This document shows, piece after piece, positions 44,151 through 56,484 of a stretch of 64,000 bases of DNA. The DNA lies in assembly GCA_964030785.1 (NCBI GenBank), contig OZ034968.1, positions 41,331,686-41,395,685 on the forward strand. Direction: 5' to 3'. Position 1 is the stretch's first letter. Each line of letters opens with the position of its first letter. A program made the translations under genes and the position numbers. The stretch is from Siderastrea siderea. Its lineage: Eukaryota; Cnidaria; Anthozoa; Scleractinia; Rhizangiidae. The notes below the pieces were generated by a model. The model searched no databases and was not told the DNA's origin. It was given only the letters and a program-made list of their open reading frames with translations.

Positions 44151-45125
44151 TTATGTTCCATCAGCTCTCGCTAGCAAACTTTCCTGAACAATCGTTCCTA
44201 GTTCATCGAATGCCCGTGCTCCCTCTGCTGCAAAGTAGTCTAGTGACTTTCGAACAGATGCGCTGCACTCCGTTAGAATTCTCAGCATTGTTCTGCGACT
44301 CATTGGTTTGAAATTACACTCAACACAATACTGAGTGTACTGTGTCACTATCCGTTCTGGGATCATCATATGGAGGACGTTTGGTACGGTGACGATCGCT
44401 CCAGACGAGAGCTGTAAATGTTTCTCCCCAAATGGTAGATCCTGCACTAGGTGGGGACCGGTAATGAAACTGAGGAAGTGATCCAGCTGTTTGAGGTCTA
44501 TTCTGATTCTCGGTGCTTTCTTGTTTGGTACTGGAGCGCTGCGCCCATACTGCACGCGGTGAAGGTTTGCCATGGTGTACCGGTACTGCGTTAAGCCAGG
44601 TATAAACTCGGAAATGACGCTGAAACTAGGCACTTCAGCCATGACGGAAAGCACCTGTCGCCGTGTGTCCCAGCTGGCTGAATTCTTATAGGCCTCCACT
44701 AGTGCTTCCAAGTATGCCCTCTCTGATGGGAGGTGCACCTGAGGGACACCTAGCTACTGGTTGACAATATTGGAAGACTGCAGTGCTTTCCACAGATGAG
44801 GCACGTTTACAGGTGAGGTGACCTTAACAACTGTGAAGACAATCTCACTTGTTCTTTGGACATAGCGCTTTCTGGTACGTTCACTCGCTTTATCCCAGTC
44901 AAGTCAAGGCTTTCCGAGGGACTGAATCTGGCACTGGTTTAGGAAAACGTTGAAAGTTTCATGCCGACTGGAAGAAGCCGCTGCAGCTCCCTTTCCATCC
45001 CCAGGCGATGATGCAGTGCTGCCTGTCTCGGGGAAAAGAACATAGCTCTTGTTGGCCATCTTTAACTGCCCTAAACCTTCTGCCAGCTGTTCGCCTGAGG
45101 CACTTTCTTCGTCAGCGTCGGCCTG
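44151..45125 (-). pseudogene. Uncharacterised multi-copy protein, two in-frame stops
   Basis: One reading frame continues from about 45125 to the stop at 44151, broken only by TGA at 44906-44904 and TAG at 44756-44754. The upstream part is acidic and contains MANKSYVLFPETG. The middle has KASERTRKRYVQRTSEIVF. The open 195-codon end contains WDTRRQVLSVMAEV, IPGLTQYRYTMANLH, DLPFGEKHLQLSSG and SRRTMLRILTECSASVRKSL. I recall such proteins as an expanded uncharacterised family in corals and sponges (unverified). Nonsense codons without frameshifts fit a fairly recent or intronless copy. Confidence 0.7.
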
Positions 45126-45786
45126 GATTTACATGGACGGAAGTAAAAGTAGATTTCAGTGAAGCTCTTATTTGATTGCACTAATCCAAATGCATAGACA
45201 CCAAAACCTCAAAGTGACTGATAAGTTAAAAAAAAACTTTCAATTTGCACAGCTGTAATAGCCGAGCTCCAGCGTGCGAAACGCGCCAGCGGAGCACCAT
45301 GGTTAATAAAATCTGGTAACCTATCGATGCGAACACTGTTTGGTTCTGACCTCAGCGTACTTCTATCCCTACAGACTCTGGGGAGGGGGGAGTCCTAAGG
45401 CAACCCAACAGGGGGAGGGAGGAGAATTCCGTCTTTTCTTGGCGGGAAATCACACGCTGCTCTTGCATGACCATCGTCGCTTTTGAAAAAAAGGTTTCTT
45501 TAAAAGATTAAGCTTATTTAGCAAGACGATTGTACGACAGTGTTGAAGTTTTAACCTTGAGAAAAAATATCTAATATCTAGAAAAAGTTCAAAACAATGC
45601 TCAATGTTCTTTTTGGTGGAAGGAGAAAAGTTTAAGTTGCCAGGAAATTTGCCTATGAAGACTGTTGTGTTCTGCTGCAAACTTGGTTGGCACATCGCTT
45701 GAGTTTGCAGAATTTGGCAGCGGTCCTGACGCCAAAAAAGCAGAGCTGTTTTTTTCTGTCCACAGCAATAGTTTTTTGTGGTGTCC
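45126..45786. other. Intergenic sequence, possibly part of an adjacent TA element
   Basis: Bases leftward of 45812 begin with the same 25 bp end as the element to the right, so this may be the remains of a second element whose far end is not found. No gene is supported. Confidence 0.35.
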
Positions 45787-45840
45787 ACTTGCATTACTTT
45801 TGCACAATACTGTACAGTATTGTGCAAAAGTAATGCAAGT
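45787..45840. repeat. Perfect 54 bp palindrome centred on TA
   Basis: ACTTGCATTACTTTTGCACA and its inverse meet at CTGTACAG with no spacer. The half-site recurs at 52844-52870 as the right end of the element starting here. It is therefore two abutting inverted transposon ends sharing one TA target. Confidence 0.95.
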
Positions 45841-46388
45841 CAATTTCGACGAATTTCCTGGCTTTTCCCGGCTTGTCGACGAGATTTCGCTCACCGCGAA
45901 ATTGCGGCGATCGTGACACCTTTTGTTTCATTCCGCACAAAAGTTCGCGCGATAATTCGCGATGCTCGATCTTTCGAAGCGAACTTTCGAGCAATAATTC
46001 GCGCCGCTCGAAATTTCGCGGCGATTTTTCGAGCGAATTTTCATTTTGTCTGTCAATTCCCCAGCATTTCTGGGCAATGTTTTGCTACATTCGAAATTCG
46101 ACTTGATATAAACCATCTCTGTGGTGCGGTTGTGCGCGTAAAAAGCAGCTGTGATCCGTCTGCGTATGCAGTCTCTCGATCAACTGAACCAATTTTAGGT
46201 AATTGCTGTGTCAAACTTACCTGGTTATTCTCCAAAGAAAGCCCTACTGTTTACTATACTTGAATCCAAAAGCGTTGTAGCTCTAATATGTTCCGTATTT
46301 AAAACTAGTGATACTTGTCAACGCGCGAACGAATGATATTTATTTAGTAAACATTAGCCACGCATCAGTCGCCTTTTGTTTTGCAAGC

Positions 46389-46544
46389 TGTGGCGTATTT
46401 GGACGTTAACGTATCGTGAAACAGGTAAAGGAACAGCTAAACGAACCAAACAATATTTATTCAACTAGAACTCACATGGCTGACTCCGCAAGCACATGGT
46501 ACGTGAAAACGAGGTTGCCTCTTGAACGAGGCAAATACATCACA
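46389..46544 (-). repeat. 3' LTR of the gypsy element
   Basis: 156 bp with TGTGG...TCACA ends on the plus strand. Confidence 0.93.
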
Positions 46545-46745
46545 TCTCCCCCTTTCTAGGTGATACCCAAAAAAACTAATGTGAACAACGGGCTCTGAAA
46601 CTTGGCTCCAGTGTCTAGTACTATAACTACACGGAGACTGAAAACCTTAGTAACAGTAAGTCAGTGCCTAGATTTGGCAGTTCAAACTCATTTCCTGGCA
46701 GCCTTTATACGCAACTGAAATAAAACAAATGTAATGTTCAGTGTT

Positions 46746-49700
46746 CTAGATTCGTACTGTCTCAATTAGTCTGTCCGGCGCCTTGTGCACTCTACTAGAC
46801 CGACGAAGTGGAGTCTGGCCCACTTCGGAGGATCGGGTATCGACTGTAGGCGACTTCTCCGCAACAGAAACAGATTCTTCCTTTTCAGATGGTACTTGAG
46901 TACCGACTTGCACTGGATCCATAACTGGGATGCCTGATGGTACTTGTGGTGGTAATGGAACATCTGTACCAAGAGGGATGTGTGAAGGATGATCCCAAGC
47001 ACTGTCCTGTGGTTCCCTTGTGACGTTTGGCTGAGGAACTGCGCTGTCCATACTATCTCGTCTTATGTGATCCAGGTGTCGTTTCCAAACTCGCCCATCG
47101 TCAAGCACTACCACATACGATTTCGGTCCGCTACGCTCCGCTACAGAACCTGGCCACCACATGTTCTCTCTCCTAAGATCTTTTACCAAAATTCTGTCAC
47201 CTGGGTAGAACTCTCTAAATTTAACGTGCACATCGTGTGCAGCTTTCTGTTTTGCCTGCGAATCCATGACTTTCTCCCCCGTACTTGGACGAAGAAGAGT
47301 TAACCGCGTTCGCAACTCACGTCCGAGGAACAGACTAGCTGGGGTTCTTCCAGTGGTAGGATGCTTGGTTGACCGGTATGACAGCAAGAAGTTGCCAATA
47401 CGTTGCTGAACCGACAGCTTGCTGCCCTTGCAGGCTTCATGTGGTTCTTGAAGGACTGAACCATCCGTTCGGCTAAACCGTTGCTTGCCGCATGATAGGG
47501 AGCTACTCGTATGTGTTTAACACCGTTCATCTTTAAGAAACGTGCGAATTCTTCACTGCGAAATTGCGGTCCATTGTCGCTAACACAGTGAACTGGCAAT
47601 CCGTATTTCGCAAACAATTCTCGTAAGATGGTGATCGTTGCCTTAGCTGATGTGTTTCGTGCCATAAAGAAGATCTCTGGCCAGCGGGAATGCGCATCAA
47701 CGATAATGAGATAATGCCCGTTTTCATCTTCGGCGTAATCGACATGAACTCGATGCCAGGGGTTACTTGGCCACATCCACGGCGCTAGTGGTGCTACAGC
47801 TGGTGGTTTCCTAACCTGCTGACAACTAGCACAGTTTCTCACAGTTTGCTCAATTTCTAGATCAACATTCGGCCACCATAGGTAACTGCGTGCTAACTCT
47901 TTCATCCGGACAATGCCTGGGTGACCCGTGTGCAATTCTTCCAGCATATCTTCCTGATAGCGGGTAGGGATGATAACTCGTAACCCCCATAATAGACAAT
48001 CTTGCTCAACTGACAATTCAAATCGACGATTGAAAAAGGGTTTCAGGCGTAGATCTTCAACATGTTGTGGCCACCCGTGCCTGACAAATTCCAACACCTT
48101 TGATAGGACAGGGTCTACTCGCGTTGCGTGACTTATCTCCTTATGCGTGATGGGTAGCGAGTCTATCAGTCGTTCTTCAACCTTGAAAATAGCATTCTCG
48201 CCACTTAGCGTTGATGGCAGGGGTAATCGTGATAATGCGTCAGCAACTGCGTTTTCCTTTGAAGGAATAAATCTGATGCTGTAGTCAAATGCTGACAGAA
48301 TGATAGCCCAACGCTGTAGACGCATGGCTGCCAAGGAAGGGATGGCTGTCTTGGGGCCAAAGATTCGCTCTAGAGGCTTGTGGTCCGTCAGGATTGTAAA
48401 GTGTCGACCATATAGGTATAAATGAAACCGCTTCAGCCCGAACATAATAGCCGATGCTTCCTTATCAATTTGACCGTAGCGTTTCTCGTGTTCATTCAAC
48501 GTTCGTGACGCATAGGCAATAGGGCATCGTGTGCCATTGGGATACACGTGCATGATGACAGCACCCAATCCGTATGGTGAGGTGTCCACTGATAACTCCA
48601 CTGGAAGGCTGGGGTTGTAATGTGCAAGCACAGTCTCTGAAGATAGCGCTAGTTTCACGTCACTGAAGGCTTGTTTGCACTTTGGCGTCCAATTCCACGG
48701 TTTGTTTCCCAGAAGCTCGTACAGGGGGTGAGCGAGGGTTGACAGCCTTGGAATGAAATTAGTCAGTGCTGCTAACATTCCAAGGAAGGAGCGTAATTCC
48801 ATCAAGTTTCGAGGAGTGGGGGCCTCTTTTATGGCCTTAACCTTTTCATCAGTTGGTTGAAGTCCCCTTTCTGAGAAACGCAATCCGAAGTATATCACGG
48901 ATGGTGCCATGAACACGCACTTCGGAAGTTTGACTCTCAAACCAAACTTAAGGAATTGTTTGAAAACCGCTTCCAAATTCTTCAGATGCTCATCGTCGTT
49001 AGTGCCTCCCACCAGCAGATCATCCATGATCACGCATGTTCCGTCAAGTCCCGCAAGCACTTGCTCAATAAAGCGCTGCCAAATAGCTGGACTGGATGAA
49101 ATTCCGAATGGCAAACGTGTGTATCGGAAAAGACCTTTGTGGGTGTTGATCGTACACAGTTTTTGTGACTCCTCGTCCAAAACCAGTTGCTGATATGCAC
49201 TTCTCAGATCAATTTTCGTGAATTTCTTCCATGCTGACACCTTTCCCCGAATCTCCTCCAATGTCGGGATGGGGAACTGCTCTGTCTGGATTGCTGGATT
49301 AACCATGCCTTTATAATCACCACAAATACGCACTGATCCGTCGGTCTTGGGAACACAAACAATAGGTGTAGCCCAATCGCTCACTTCTACAGGCTTGAGA
49401 ACACCCTCGCTTTCCATGCGCTTAAGTTCCTCCTCAACGGCAGAACGTAGTGCGTAGGGTACTGGGCGTGCGCGTTGAAATACTGGCGTTGCATTTTCTT
49501 TCAGGTGAAGTTTTGCTGTGACACCCTTAACAGTTCCTAGCTCAGGCTTGAATTTCTCAGCGTACTGTTCCTTGAGGCGCTCGATCCGTACATCCTCATT
49601 CTGCTTAACCGAGAACTGACCGTTTGGAGGTGTAAAGAGATTTCTCCAGTCGAGACGAATTTTTGTCATCCAGGATCTTCCGAGCAATGGAGGGGCGTGT

Positions 49701-49924
49701 CGCTCCGCGTGCACAACAAGTAATGGTAGCGTTGCGTGTTGGTCGTTGTGCTCTACATCAACCAGGATCTGTCCTGCAATGTCCAGCGGTGTGCCCGCAT
49801 AGGCGTGAAACGATCTTTCCACCGGCCTTAGTGCCAGGTATTTGAAATACCGTTCGTAATCTGCATAGCTGAGGATAGATGCGGCTGCTCCAGTGTCCAC
49901 TTCCATCTGAAATTCAACATCTTC
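46746..49924 (-). pseudogene. Gypsy pol with frameshifts
   Basis: The main frame (49906-47300, 868 codons) starts at the protease (DTGAAAS). RT shows KIDLRSAYQQ, LPFGISSSP and VIMDDLLVGG (residues about 292-301), where the usual aromatic before x-DD is Ile. RNase H has DTSPYGLGAV and TDHKPLE. Integrase has an HHCC region (HTGHPGI ... CASC), then VDYA, SDNGPQF and NGLAERM for the DDE triad. Near 47430 a single-base change moves the sense to the frame 47387-46746, which holds the integrase C-terminus (MWWPGSV) and ends in a basic tail. A second break lies at about 49925, between the gag side and the protease. No functional polyprotein is possible without these breaks being bypassed. Confidence 0.92.
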
Positions 49925-50001
49925 AATTTAATTCGAACAGGAACTTTGACTGCAGGAGCCGAAATTCCTGAGTTCCGTGACTCAGTATGGTGTACGCCAT
50001 C

Positions 50002-50907
50002 CTAACTGAAAATCGAGCCGAAAAATTCATCTTCGGTTTCCTCTGACACTTCTGCTTCTGAATCCTGATCAGCGTGACGGACGTGTTGTTTTCTCTCCGC
50101 CTTCTGGCGTGGTGACTTCGTGTTGCAACACTCCGACTGCAAGTGACCCATTTTATGACAACGAAAACACTCTGAATCCTTGTATTTGCAGTTGTCCGAA
50201 GAATGGTTGGTAAATCCACAGCGAAAACATCGTTGCTTAACCCCCGTTGGCTGGGTTTGTTTGTCATTTTTGCCGTGACGTCGATCCGGCGCTGAAGTGC
50301 GATTGCGTGACGACAAATTGTCGCGTTTGACCTTGTTTACGCTTGCCGAAGGATTCTCGCTCTGAGAAATTGAACCAAGGTCACGGACATCTTTTTGCGC
50401 TGTTTCTTGGGCAATTGCAGTATCCACTGCCTCCTGAAATGTGAAGTTTGTCGACAGTAACTTCCGTTTAATTTGCTCCGAACGAAGACCACAGATAAAG
50501 CGATCACGCAGACTATCGTTCAACTGTTCGTTTGTGAATTCACATGTTCCCACAAGACGTTTTAACTCTCTGACAAAATCGATAATGGATTGCCCCGGTC
50601 GCTGGCTAGCAGAATGGAACCTGTATCTTTCCGCGACTTTTAAGCGAGTAGGCTTGTAATGACTGCGAAGTAGCGTTGCTAGCTGGTCAAAAGTCTTCGT
50701 GTTTGGGGCGTCCGGGTAGGATAAATCTTTCAACACTCGATAAACATTACTGCCAATGGATGTTAGAAGAATCGCTCTTCGTTTTGCAGCAGTTTCCGTC
50801 TCGCTCTTAATATCGTAAGCAATGAAATATTCTTGCAAACGCTCGAGGTAGCTTTCAATATCCTCCGAGTCTGGGTTGAAACCATCGAACGGTGGTCTGC
50901 CCGCCAT
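50002..50907 (-). CDS. Gypsy gag, open
   Basis: 301 residues from ATG 50907. The capsid-like region includes FDGFNPDSEDIESYLERL and the retrotransposon-gag core (RPGQSIIDFVRELKRL). Two adjacent CCHC knuckles follow (CFRCGFTNHSSDNC and CFRCHKMGHLQSEC), then an acidic C-terminus. The frame is intact although pol is broken. A packaging and RNA-binding role is known for the family. Confidence 0.9.
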   Translation of the reverse strand: MAGRPPFDGFNPDSEDIESYLERLQEYFIAYDIKSETETAAKRRAILLTSIGSNVYRVLKDLSYPDAPNTKTFDQLATLLRSHYKPTRLKVAERYRFHSASQRPGQSIIDFVRELKRLVGTCEFTNEQLNDSLRDRFICGLRSEQIKRKLLSTNFTFQEAVDTAIAQETAQKDVRDLGSISQSENPSASVNKVKRDNLSSRNRTSAPDRRHGKNDKQTQPTGVKQRCFRCGFTNHSSDNCKYKDSECFRCHKMGHLQSECCNTKSPRQKAERKQHVRHADQDSEAEVSEETEDEFFGSIFS

Positions 50908-51031
50908 AGCACTCGCTCCGTTTCGTGTTTCAGGCGTTTGACTAGTCGTCGTTCGCTCAACAGCTGTATTCGTCGATAAATTTCCGCTTTCCGTCGTTGG
51001 CTGGCCGTTTTCCAGTTTACCTCGTCGCCAC

Positions 51032-51187
51032 TGTGGCGTATTTGGACGTTAACGTATCGTGAAACAGGTAAAGGAACAGCGAAACGAACCAAACAATATT
51101 TATTCAACTAGAACTCACATGGCTGACTCTGCGAGCACATGGTACGTGAAAACGAGGTTGCCTCTTGAACGAGGCAAATACATCACA
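51032..51187 (-). repeat. 5' LTR of the gypsy element
   Basis: 156 bp with 3 differences from the 3' LTR. In element sense a TGGCGACGAGG primer-binding-like sequence follows immediately. Confidence 0.93.
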
Positions 51188-51192
51188 CAAGC

Positions 51193-51560
51193 GTCACGGC
51201 AAACTTTTAAAAAGTCATAACTCCGGTTTTAAAAGCCCTATAAAGATGATTGAAACAGGAAAACACTCCGCATTTAGAGGCACAATTTGTAATAAGGATT
51301 ACACGATGCGTCGAGTATTTCTCGGGACCGTATTGCGAGCAAATGACATCTTTTTTAGTAAACATTAGCCGCTAGTGAGCGCGTCAGTAACGCTTTTGTT
51401 TTGCAATCGTCAAAAAGTCATAACTCCGCTTTTAAAAGGCCCAAAAAGATGATTGAAACCAGAAAATACTCTACATTAAAAGGTCCGATTTGTAATAGAG
51501 ATTACAACGATGCTGCGAGTATTTCTTGGTACTTTACTGCAAACGAATTCGATTTTTTTT
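51193..51560. repeat. Degenerate ~200 bp tandem repeat in the TA element
   Basis: Two units share AAAAAGTCATAACTCCG, AAGATGATTGAAAC and GCGAGTATTTCT. Part of a further unit (TTTAGTAAACATTAGCC, TTTTGTTTTGCAA) lies left of the gypsy insertion at 46340-46388, which shows where the element was split. Confidence 0.75.
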
Positions 51561-52870
51561 CTTCACAAGTGTGCAAGCATGGCGCTTAGTTGAGAAGGAA
51601 TATTAATATCCGAAAACTTTGAATAGGAAGCAACGAAATGTTTGAAAAAATATTTGCATTCATTACGCTGAAGTCGATATCGCATTAATCTTCGCAGAAA
51701 ACGAAAAAACACCCGAAGAAAACTCTGTGATCTAAAAGGTAATTCGAGACGTCAACTGAGACACGTATTTATACACCATATGCAAATTTTACATGATTCA
51801 TTCTGTAACGCAATGAATAGATCTCAAAGCCATCAAGACAGCAAACTGCTTTCTCAGCTGTGTTGAAAAGCGATGGTGTTGCTTAAAATATATTTCTATG
51901 CTTCGAGTATTCCTGTTTTGCTGGGAAATTAAAGTGGTAAAGAGGCAAAGACCATCAGGCAGTCGGGCGTGACATCATGCACGTGGTTTTGATGAACTTG
52001 TAATGCAAGTCTTGTTTTGTCTTGCCTGTCAAAGAAGAGTTCGCGTTTTCAATGTCGATGTAAGGGCAAGGAAACGTTTATATTCGTAGAAAACATGGAT
52101 ATCTCCGTTCTATCAAGTTTAAACTATATCAGAACACTGATGTGGGTTTGCAAAATGCGTGGATAGCCGAAACGCGAACGAAACTTGATTCTGCATGTTA
52201 AGCAATTGTCTCGTGTTTACGATTAAATCGTCGTCCTTGGATAAGTCGTTTGTGATGAGTTTACTTACATTTGTAAGCTACGTAACTGCACAAAACTAGA
52301 GTGTTTTGCCTTCGTTTTCAGAACAAATTGAGTTCGCAGTCTTAGAAAGCTCTTAAAGGTAAGTTCTTTGTAGAGTGTATTCTATGCGTCGAATCAACAT
52401 CGGTATCCGAACTGGCGGTTTCAAACCGTTCACTAAATTGACATTCATGTACAGCTGTAGACTTGAGGTCTTGCAATTGCCTGGGTCTTTTAAATTTTAT
52501 TTCACCCTCTCGAAGGTTAATAAGTCAATAGTACCGCCACAGCCACTGATTTCAAAACAGTAAAACTCATTTCATTTTTTTGGCAATCTTGACGGGGCGT
52601 AGATCGCGAAGAAAACTGCACGAACGCTGGTGTCGCCGTTCAAGGCTCAGCGAAATTTCTTGAACTGGCTACCGAAATTATGCTCATGATCTCGAATTTC
52701 GTTGACGTCCCGAAAAATCGCCGTATTATCGCGCTTTGTTTAAGCGAAATTTCGCTCGAAACGCCCCGAATTTATGCTCGAACTTTGGAGCGAACTTTCG
52801 CTGGAAAGTTCGTGAGAACAAAGAACGAAATTCGTGCATTTCGCTTGCATTACTTTTGCACAATACTGTA

Positions 52871-53939
52871 CCTGGAAGGTAAGCCAGAGCCTCATTTTCA
52901 TTCTGGCCACAATCGCAATCTTTGCCTTGTATTTTGCCCCGGAATTTCTCCTCAGTTTTTGCTACACGTTCAAATGCTTGGAATATGGTTGCCCTGTATG
53001 TTCACGATCTATTTTGCGATCCGTTAAAACAAAATTTTAATTTTGTTTCGTTGCATACTGCATGGACGTAAAAGGCACCCGAAGTTTAATTTTGGATAGA
53101 GGACCATTATGCTGAGTACTCTGGGGGTATTAATTCATACATGCTGGCTTTCCCTATAGAGGTTAAATTAACACCATAAATATCAAGTAGATGTAGTCTG
53201 CAATTCTGTGCTTGAGCCATATATACATTCATTGCTTTACTTCATGATTAATAACAAGGATAAAGTTGCCACTAAACGGCAAATTAAATTTCTCTGCTAA
53301 AAGAAAAACGTGATATATATACATATGAGAGCCACCTGGAAGAAGCAGCTTAGTAGTGCGTTAAACGTAGGTAGACTGTGCGCTCTTTAGCCCACAATGG
53401 CCCTTGGAGCCTGCCAAGCCATGAACAGCTATCGCTGATGGGACAGTGCACCATGTCTTGTTGTACTGCCAACTTGTACCAAACGAGCTCCAATGACGGG
53501 GGCACACCGTCATAGACAAATGACATTCTTGAACCTCAAAAATACCTGAAAAAAATCATGAGGTGAATTTTTTCTCGTTTTAAAATAAAAATAAATGACA
53601 CACGTGGTGCGTGAGGATGCTGTCATTGCTCGTGTTTCTTGTTTGCTATATTCGTAACGTTGGAACGTTTGTGAAATGTTGGTCGTTAGTAACGCCATGA
53701 ACTATTTCTATGCTACCGGTGACAGAAATATTCCGGTACACTCTGTAAATAAATGGATGAGAAATGCATGTTATTTTACAAGGAGTAAAAATAAAAGTAG
53801 CAATAAGAGTGAATCAAGCACACAGAGCAAGATTTTTATAGCTTCTCGAGGTACCTACAGGAAAGGCTGTTGACTGATTAGGGTTTTCTGTGGTAAAAAA
53901 AGAGCTTGATACAGCATGCAAGGTGTTTGCAAAGCGTAA
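52871..53939. other. Intergenic sequence, nothing recognised
   Basis: Short frames only. No repeat or RNA gene recognised. Confidence 0.35.
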
Positions 53940-54525
53940 TTCTCTAACGTGATGCACGAGAATGTAGCTCGAGAGACGCTCGGGGAGAGACGTTTACGAA
54001 GCATAAGACCACAGTGAGATACAGGAGCATGTAACACAAAAGACGTTCAGGAAGCGTTAGAACATAGCGTGATGTACAAGGGTGTTATACGAAAGACGGT
54101 TGGTGAAGCCTAACACCATAGCGCAATACACGAGTGGGTAACTGAGAGACAATTGCGAAGCGTAAGAATATTGTTCACTGTTATTGTAAACTGGGTGTGC
54201 TCATGACACCTTATACATTTTATGTTTGTCATATGCACGAGCGTGTAACACGAGAGACGTTTAGCCTGCGAATACAGCCACCTCTCATCCCTCATGGCCA
54301 CTAGGAGGAGTTATACTACAGCGCAATACACGAACGTGTAGACTGAGAGACTTTTGCAAATCGTAAGACCATGGCGTGATGTTCGAGAGACGTTCGTGAA
54401 GCGTAAACTATAGGGATATACACGAGCGTGTGGCACTAGAGACGTTCGCGAAGTGTGAGATCATAGTGCGATATATGGACGTGTTGCACGAGAGAAGTTC
54501 GCGGAGAGTGAGACCATAGCTCCTG
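53940..54525. repeat. ~54 bp minisatellite
   Basis: About nine diverged units containing ACCATAGCG, TACACGAGCGTG, GAGAGACGTT and CGAAGCGTAAG. The array is broken by unrelated sequence at about 54165-54235. Confidence 0.8.
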
Positions 54526-56484
54526 TCTCGGCCTTTGTCCTCGCTCAGGCTTACATATCACACTTTGCATCTGTGCATTAAACTTTAGAAACTTGTGCCA
54601 AAGCGCGTTTCTGTCCCTATCGTTTGGCTTTTGCATTACATGCAAACCTTAACCCTCTCGCCTTTCACGCTCAGAAGGACTAATTTTTGTTTAAAAAGAA
54701 AAACCACAAGAGTAAATTTTCTTGTTTCTTGTTTCCCCTTGGGAGGTTGAGCGATTGTTTCCAACTTCCAGTCCCCTCCCCACACACACCACATGCATAC
54801 CTGCTAGATTTGTGGTGCAAACCATGACAGTGTCTACATCCTAACTAAGGTCTGGAGTATAGAATGTGAGACACCTTAGCTGCTGGAGCAAGTAGAAATT
54901 TTGATTCGCTGTCCACCCCATCATTGTCTTTCACTTTACAAAATGTCAGATGGCCGATGATGTCCTTTGTACACTGGCTGATTGTCATACATTCCACGTT
55001 TGCTGGATTCTCTGAGCTGGGGCCGCATACACCACCGACCAAGGTGAATAGGCACACGAGGCCATGAGCGTGCAAACAAAAGCTGTTGGGACAAGCCGAC
55101 AAAAAAATTTCCTTCCGGACCTTTTCTCAGAGAGAACAAACTGGACCGTGCAATGCGATAGAGCAACTAAAGCAACCAGGGTTCTTCTGCAAGTAGTGAC
55201 TTTCGCAAGTGATGCAAGATTGTTGTGATACCATTGTGAATCATGCTACAGCCTTTGTTTCATTTAGTTCGGTGTTCCATATTAGGAGAAGTAACCCGGA
55301 GTCAGATCATCACGAGGATTTGGTGCAAATAGAGTGGTGAGATTGAAATTTATTTGTTTTTGTTACGAAATTTTGTAGCAGTTGTTTTCAGCTGATTTTG
55401 AAATTGTTTCATAAGCTTTCATAATTGTGACCACTCCCCGTTAACATATAGGTTTTTTTCTTAATGTCGATTTATGTCACTGACAGTTTGATTTTACTAG
55501 CGTGCATATGGTTTAAGTTCCTCTTAGCTATAATATTGTTGAAACATTGTGGGGTTTATTTCTACCTCTGAACTGAATACTTTATACATTGTACATAGGC
55601 CACGAATGTAATCGCTATGGCATTTGTTTACTCTGTACGTCAGTATGTTTTGGCATTTGGAGAGAGATTTTTTACAGTTCTTAAACTCCTGGCCAAAACA
55701 AATTTCAAATAAAGGTAAATAGGGACGTTAGAGGGTTCTTGTATATTTTTGACACTAAAACTAAAAGGCGAACTAAAAAGCAATTATAAGTCGCATGGAA
55801 GTGTTACAGCAGGGCCAGGGAAATACCTCAGTTGGGGTTAAATTACACAATATTTCACACCTAATCAGCGTCTCCTGTTTATCGATAACACATTTAATCA
55901 AACGAAATTCTAACTTTGCGCAAAAAGAATTAGCTCATCAAGAATTTAAGCAATAAATCATTTGCAGATTTCAGCTCTTGATAATTTGTAAAGGGCGTAT
56001 TCGTACCATGTTTGGCCAGGTGGGAAAGCTACACGTTTGTTTCTACGGCGCCAAATTCACTTCACGATTCTGACTTCCCATGGGACTCTTATTTCTGACT
56101 ACCTTAGCAATTTTCTTAACATATACAGTATTTGATTTTTTTCCCTCAAAATCTGAGCGGTTAACTTTCCACTGTTTTTTAATTGAATAATATCAGCAGT
56201 GCGACAGCGTTGTTTTTGTTTTACAATAACCTTTGTTGGAAATCACGCAGTTATTTGCTCTTTATAACGTAACAAATTTTTGCTGAGCATTGAAGCACAG
56301 CAATAGTTCTGCACCTGAAGTGGCCATTTGTTACTTCAATGTGGTAGTAAAAAATTTAAAGGAGAAAGAAAAAAGTGTTCTTTTCCCAACATATATTTTA
56401 AAAAAGGTCAGTTGGAATGGTTGTATTATATCTGATCAGCATCGATTTACATGACTGTGTCATCACCTTCTTGTCTGAAACTTA
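54526..56484. other. Intergenic sequence, nothing recognised
   Basis: Overlapping minus ORFs at 54845-55166 have ordinary length and no domain. The rest is AT-rich without features. Confidence 0.35.

Larger units (their letters stand above)
46389..51187 (-). mobile_element. Ty3/gypsy LTR retrotransposon (4.8 kb)
   Basis: The LTRs are 46389-46544 and 51032-51187, 156 bp each, differing at 3 positions. CAAGC flanks both outer sides (46384-46388 and 51188-51192), a perfect 5 bp target duplication. A purine tract (AGAAAGGGGGAGA in element sense) abuts the 3' LTR. It reads leftward with gag then pol (protease, RT, RNase H, integrase). Pol has two frame breaks. It inserted into the TA-flanked element. 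Confidence 0.95.
45815..52868. mobile_element. TA-flanked element with 25 bp ends, split by gypsy
   Basis: The ends begin CAGTATTGTGCAAAAG and are identical over 25 bp; TA lies on both outer sides (45813-45814 and 52869-52870). A CAGT start and TA target are typical of Tc1/mariner-type elements. Removing the gypsy insertion leaves about 2.25 kb with no transposase, so it is non-autonomous. Both subterminal regions (45840-46030 and 52620-52850) are rich in GAAATTTCG and TTCGAA motifs. Confidence 0.75.

Noticed and set aside
46053..46263. Overlapping small ORFs within the TA element
   Set aside because: They occur on both strands over the same repetitive TTCGAA-rich DNA, with no conserved motif.
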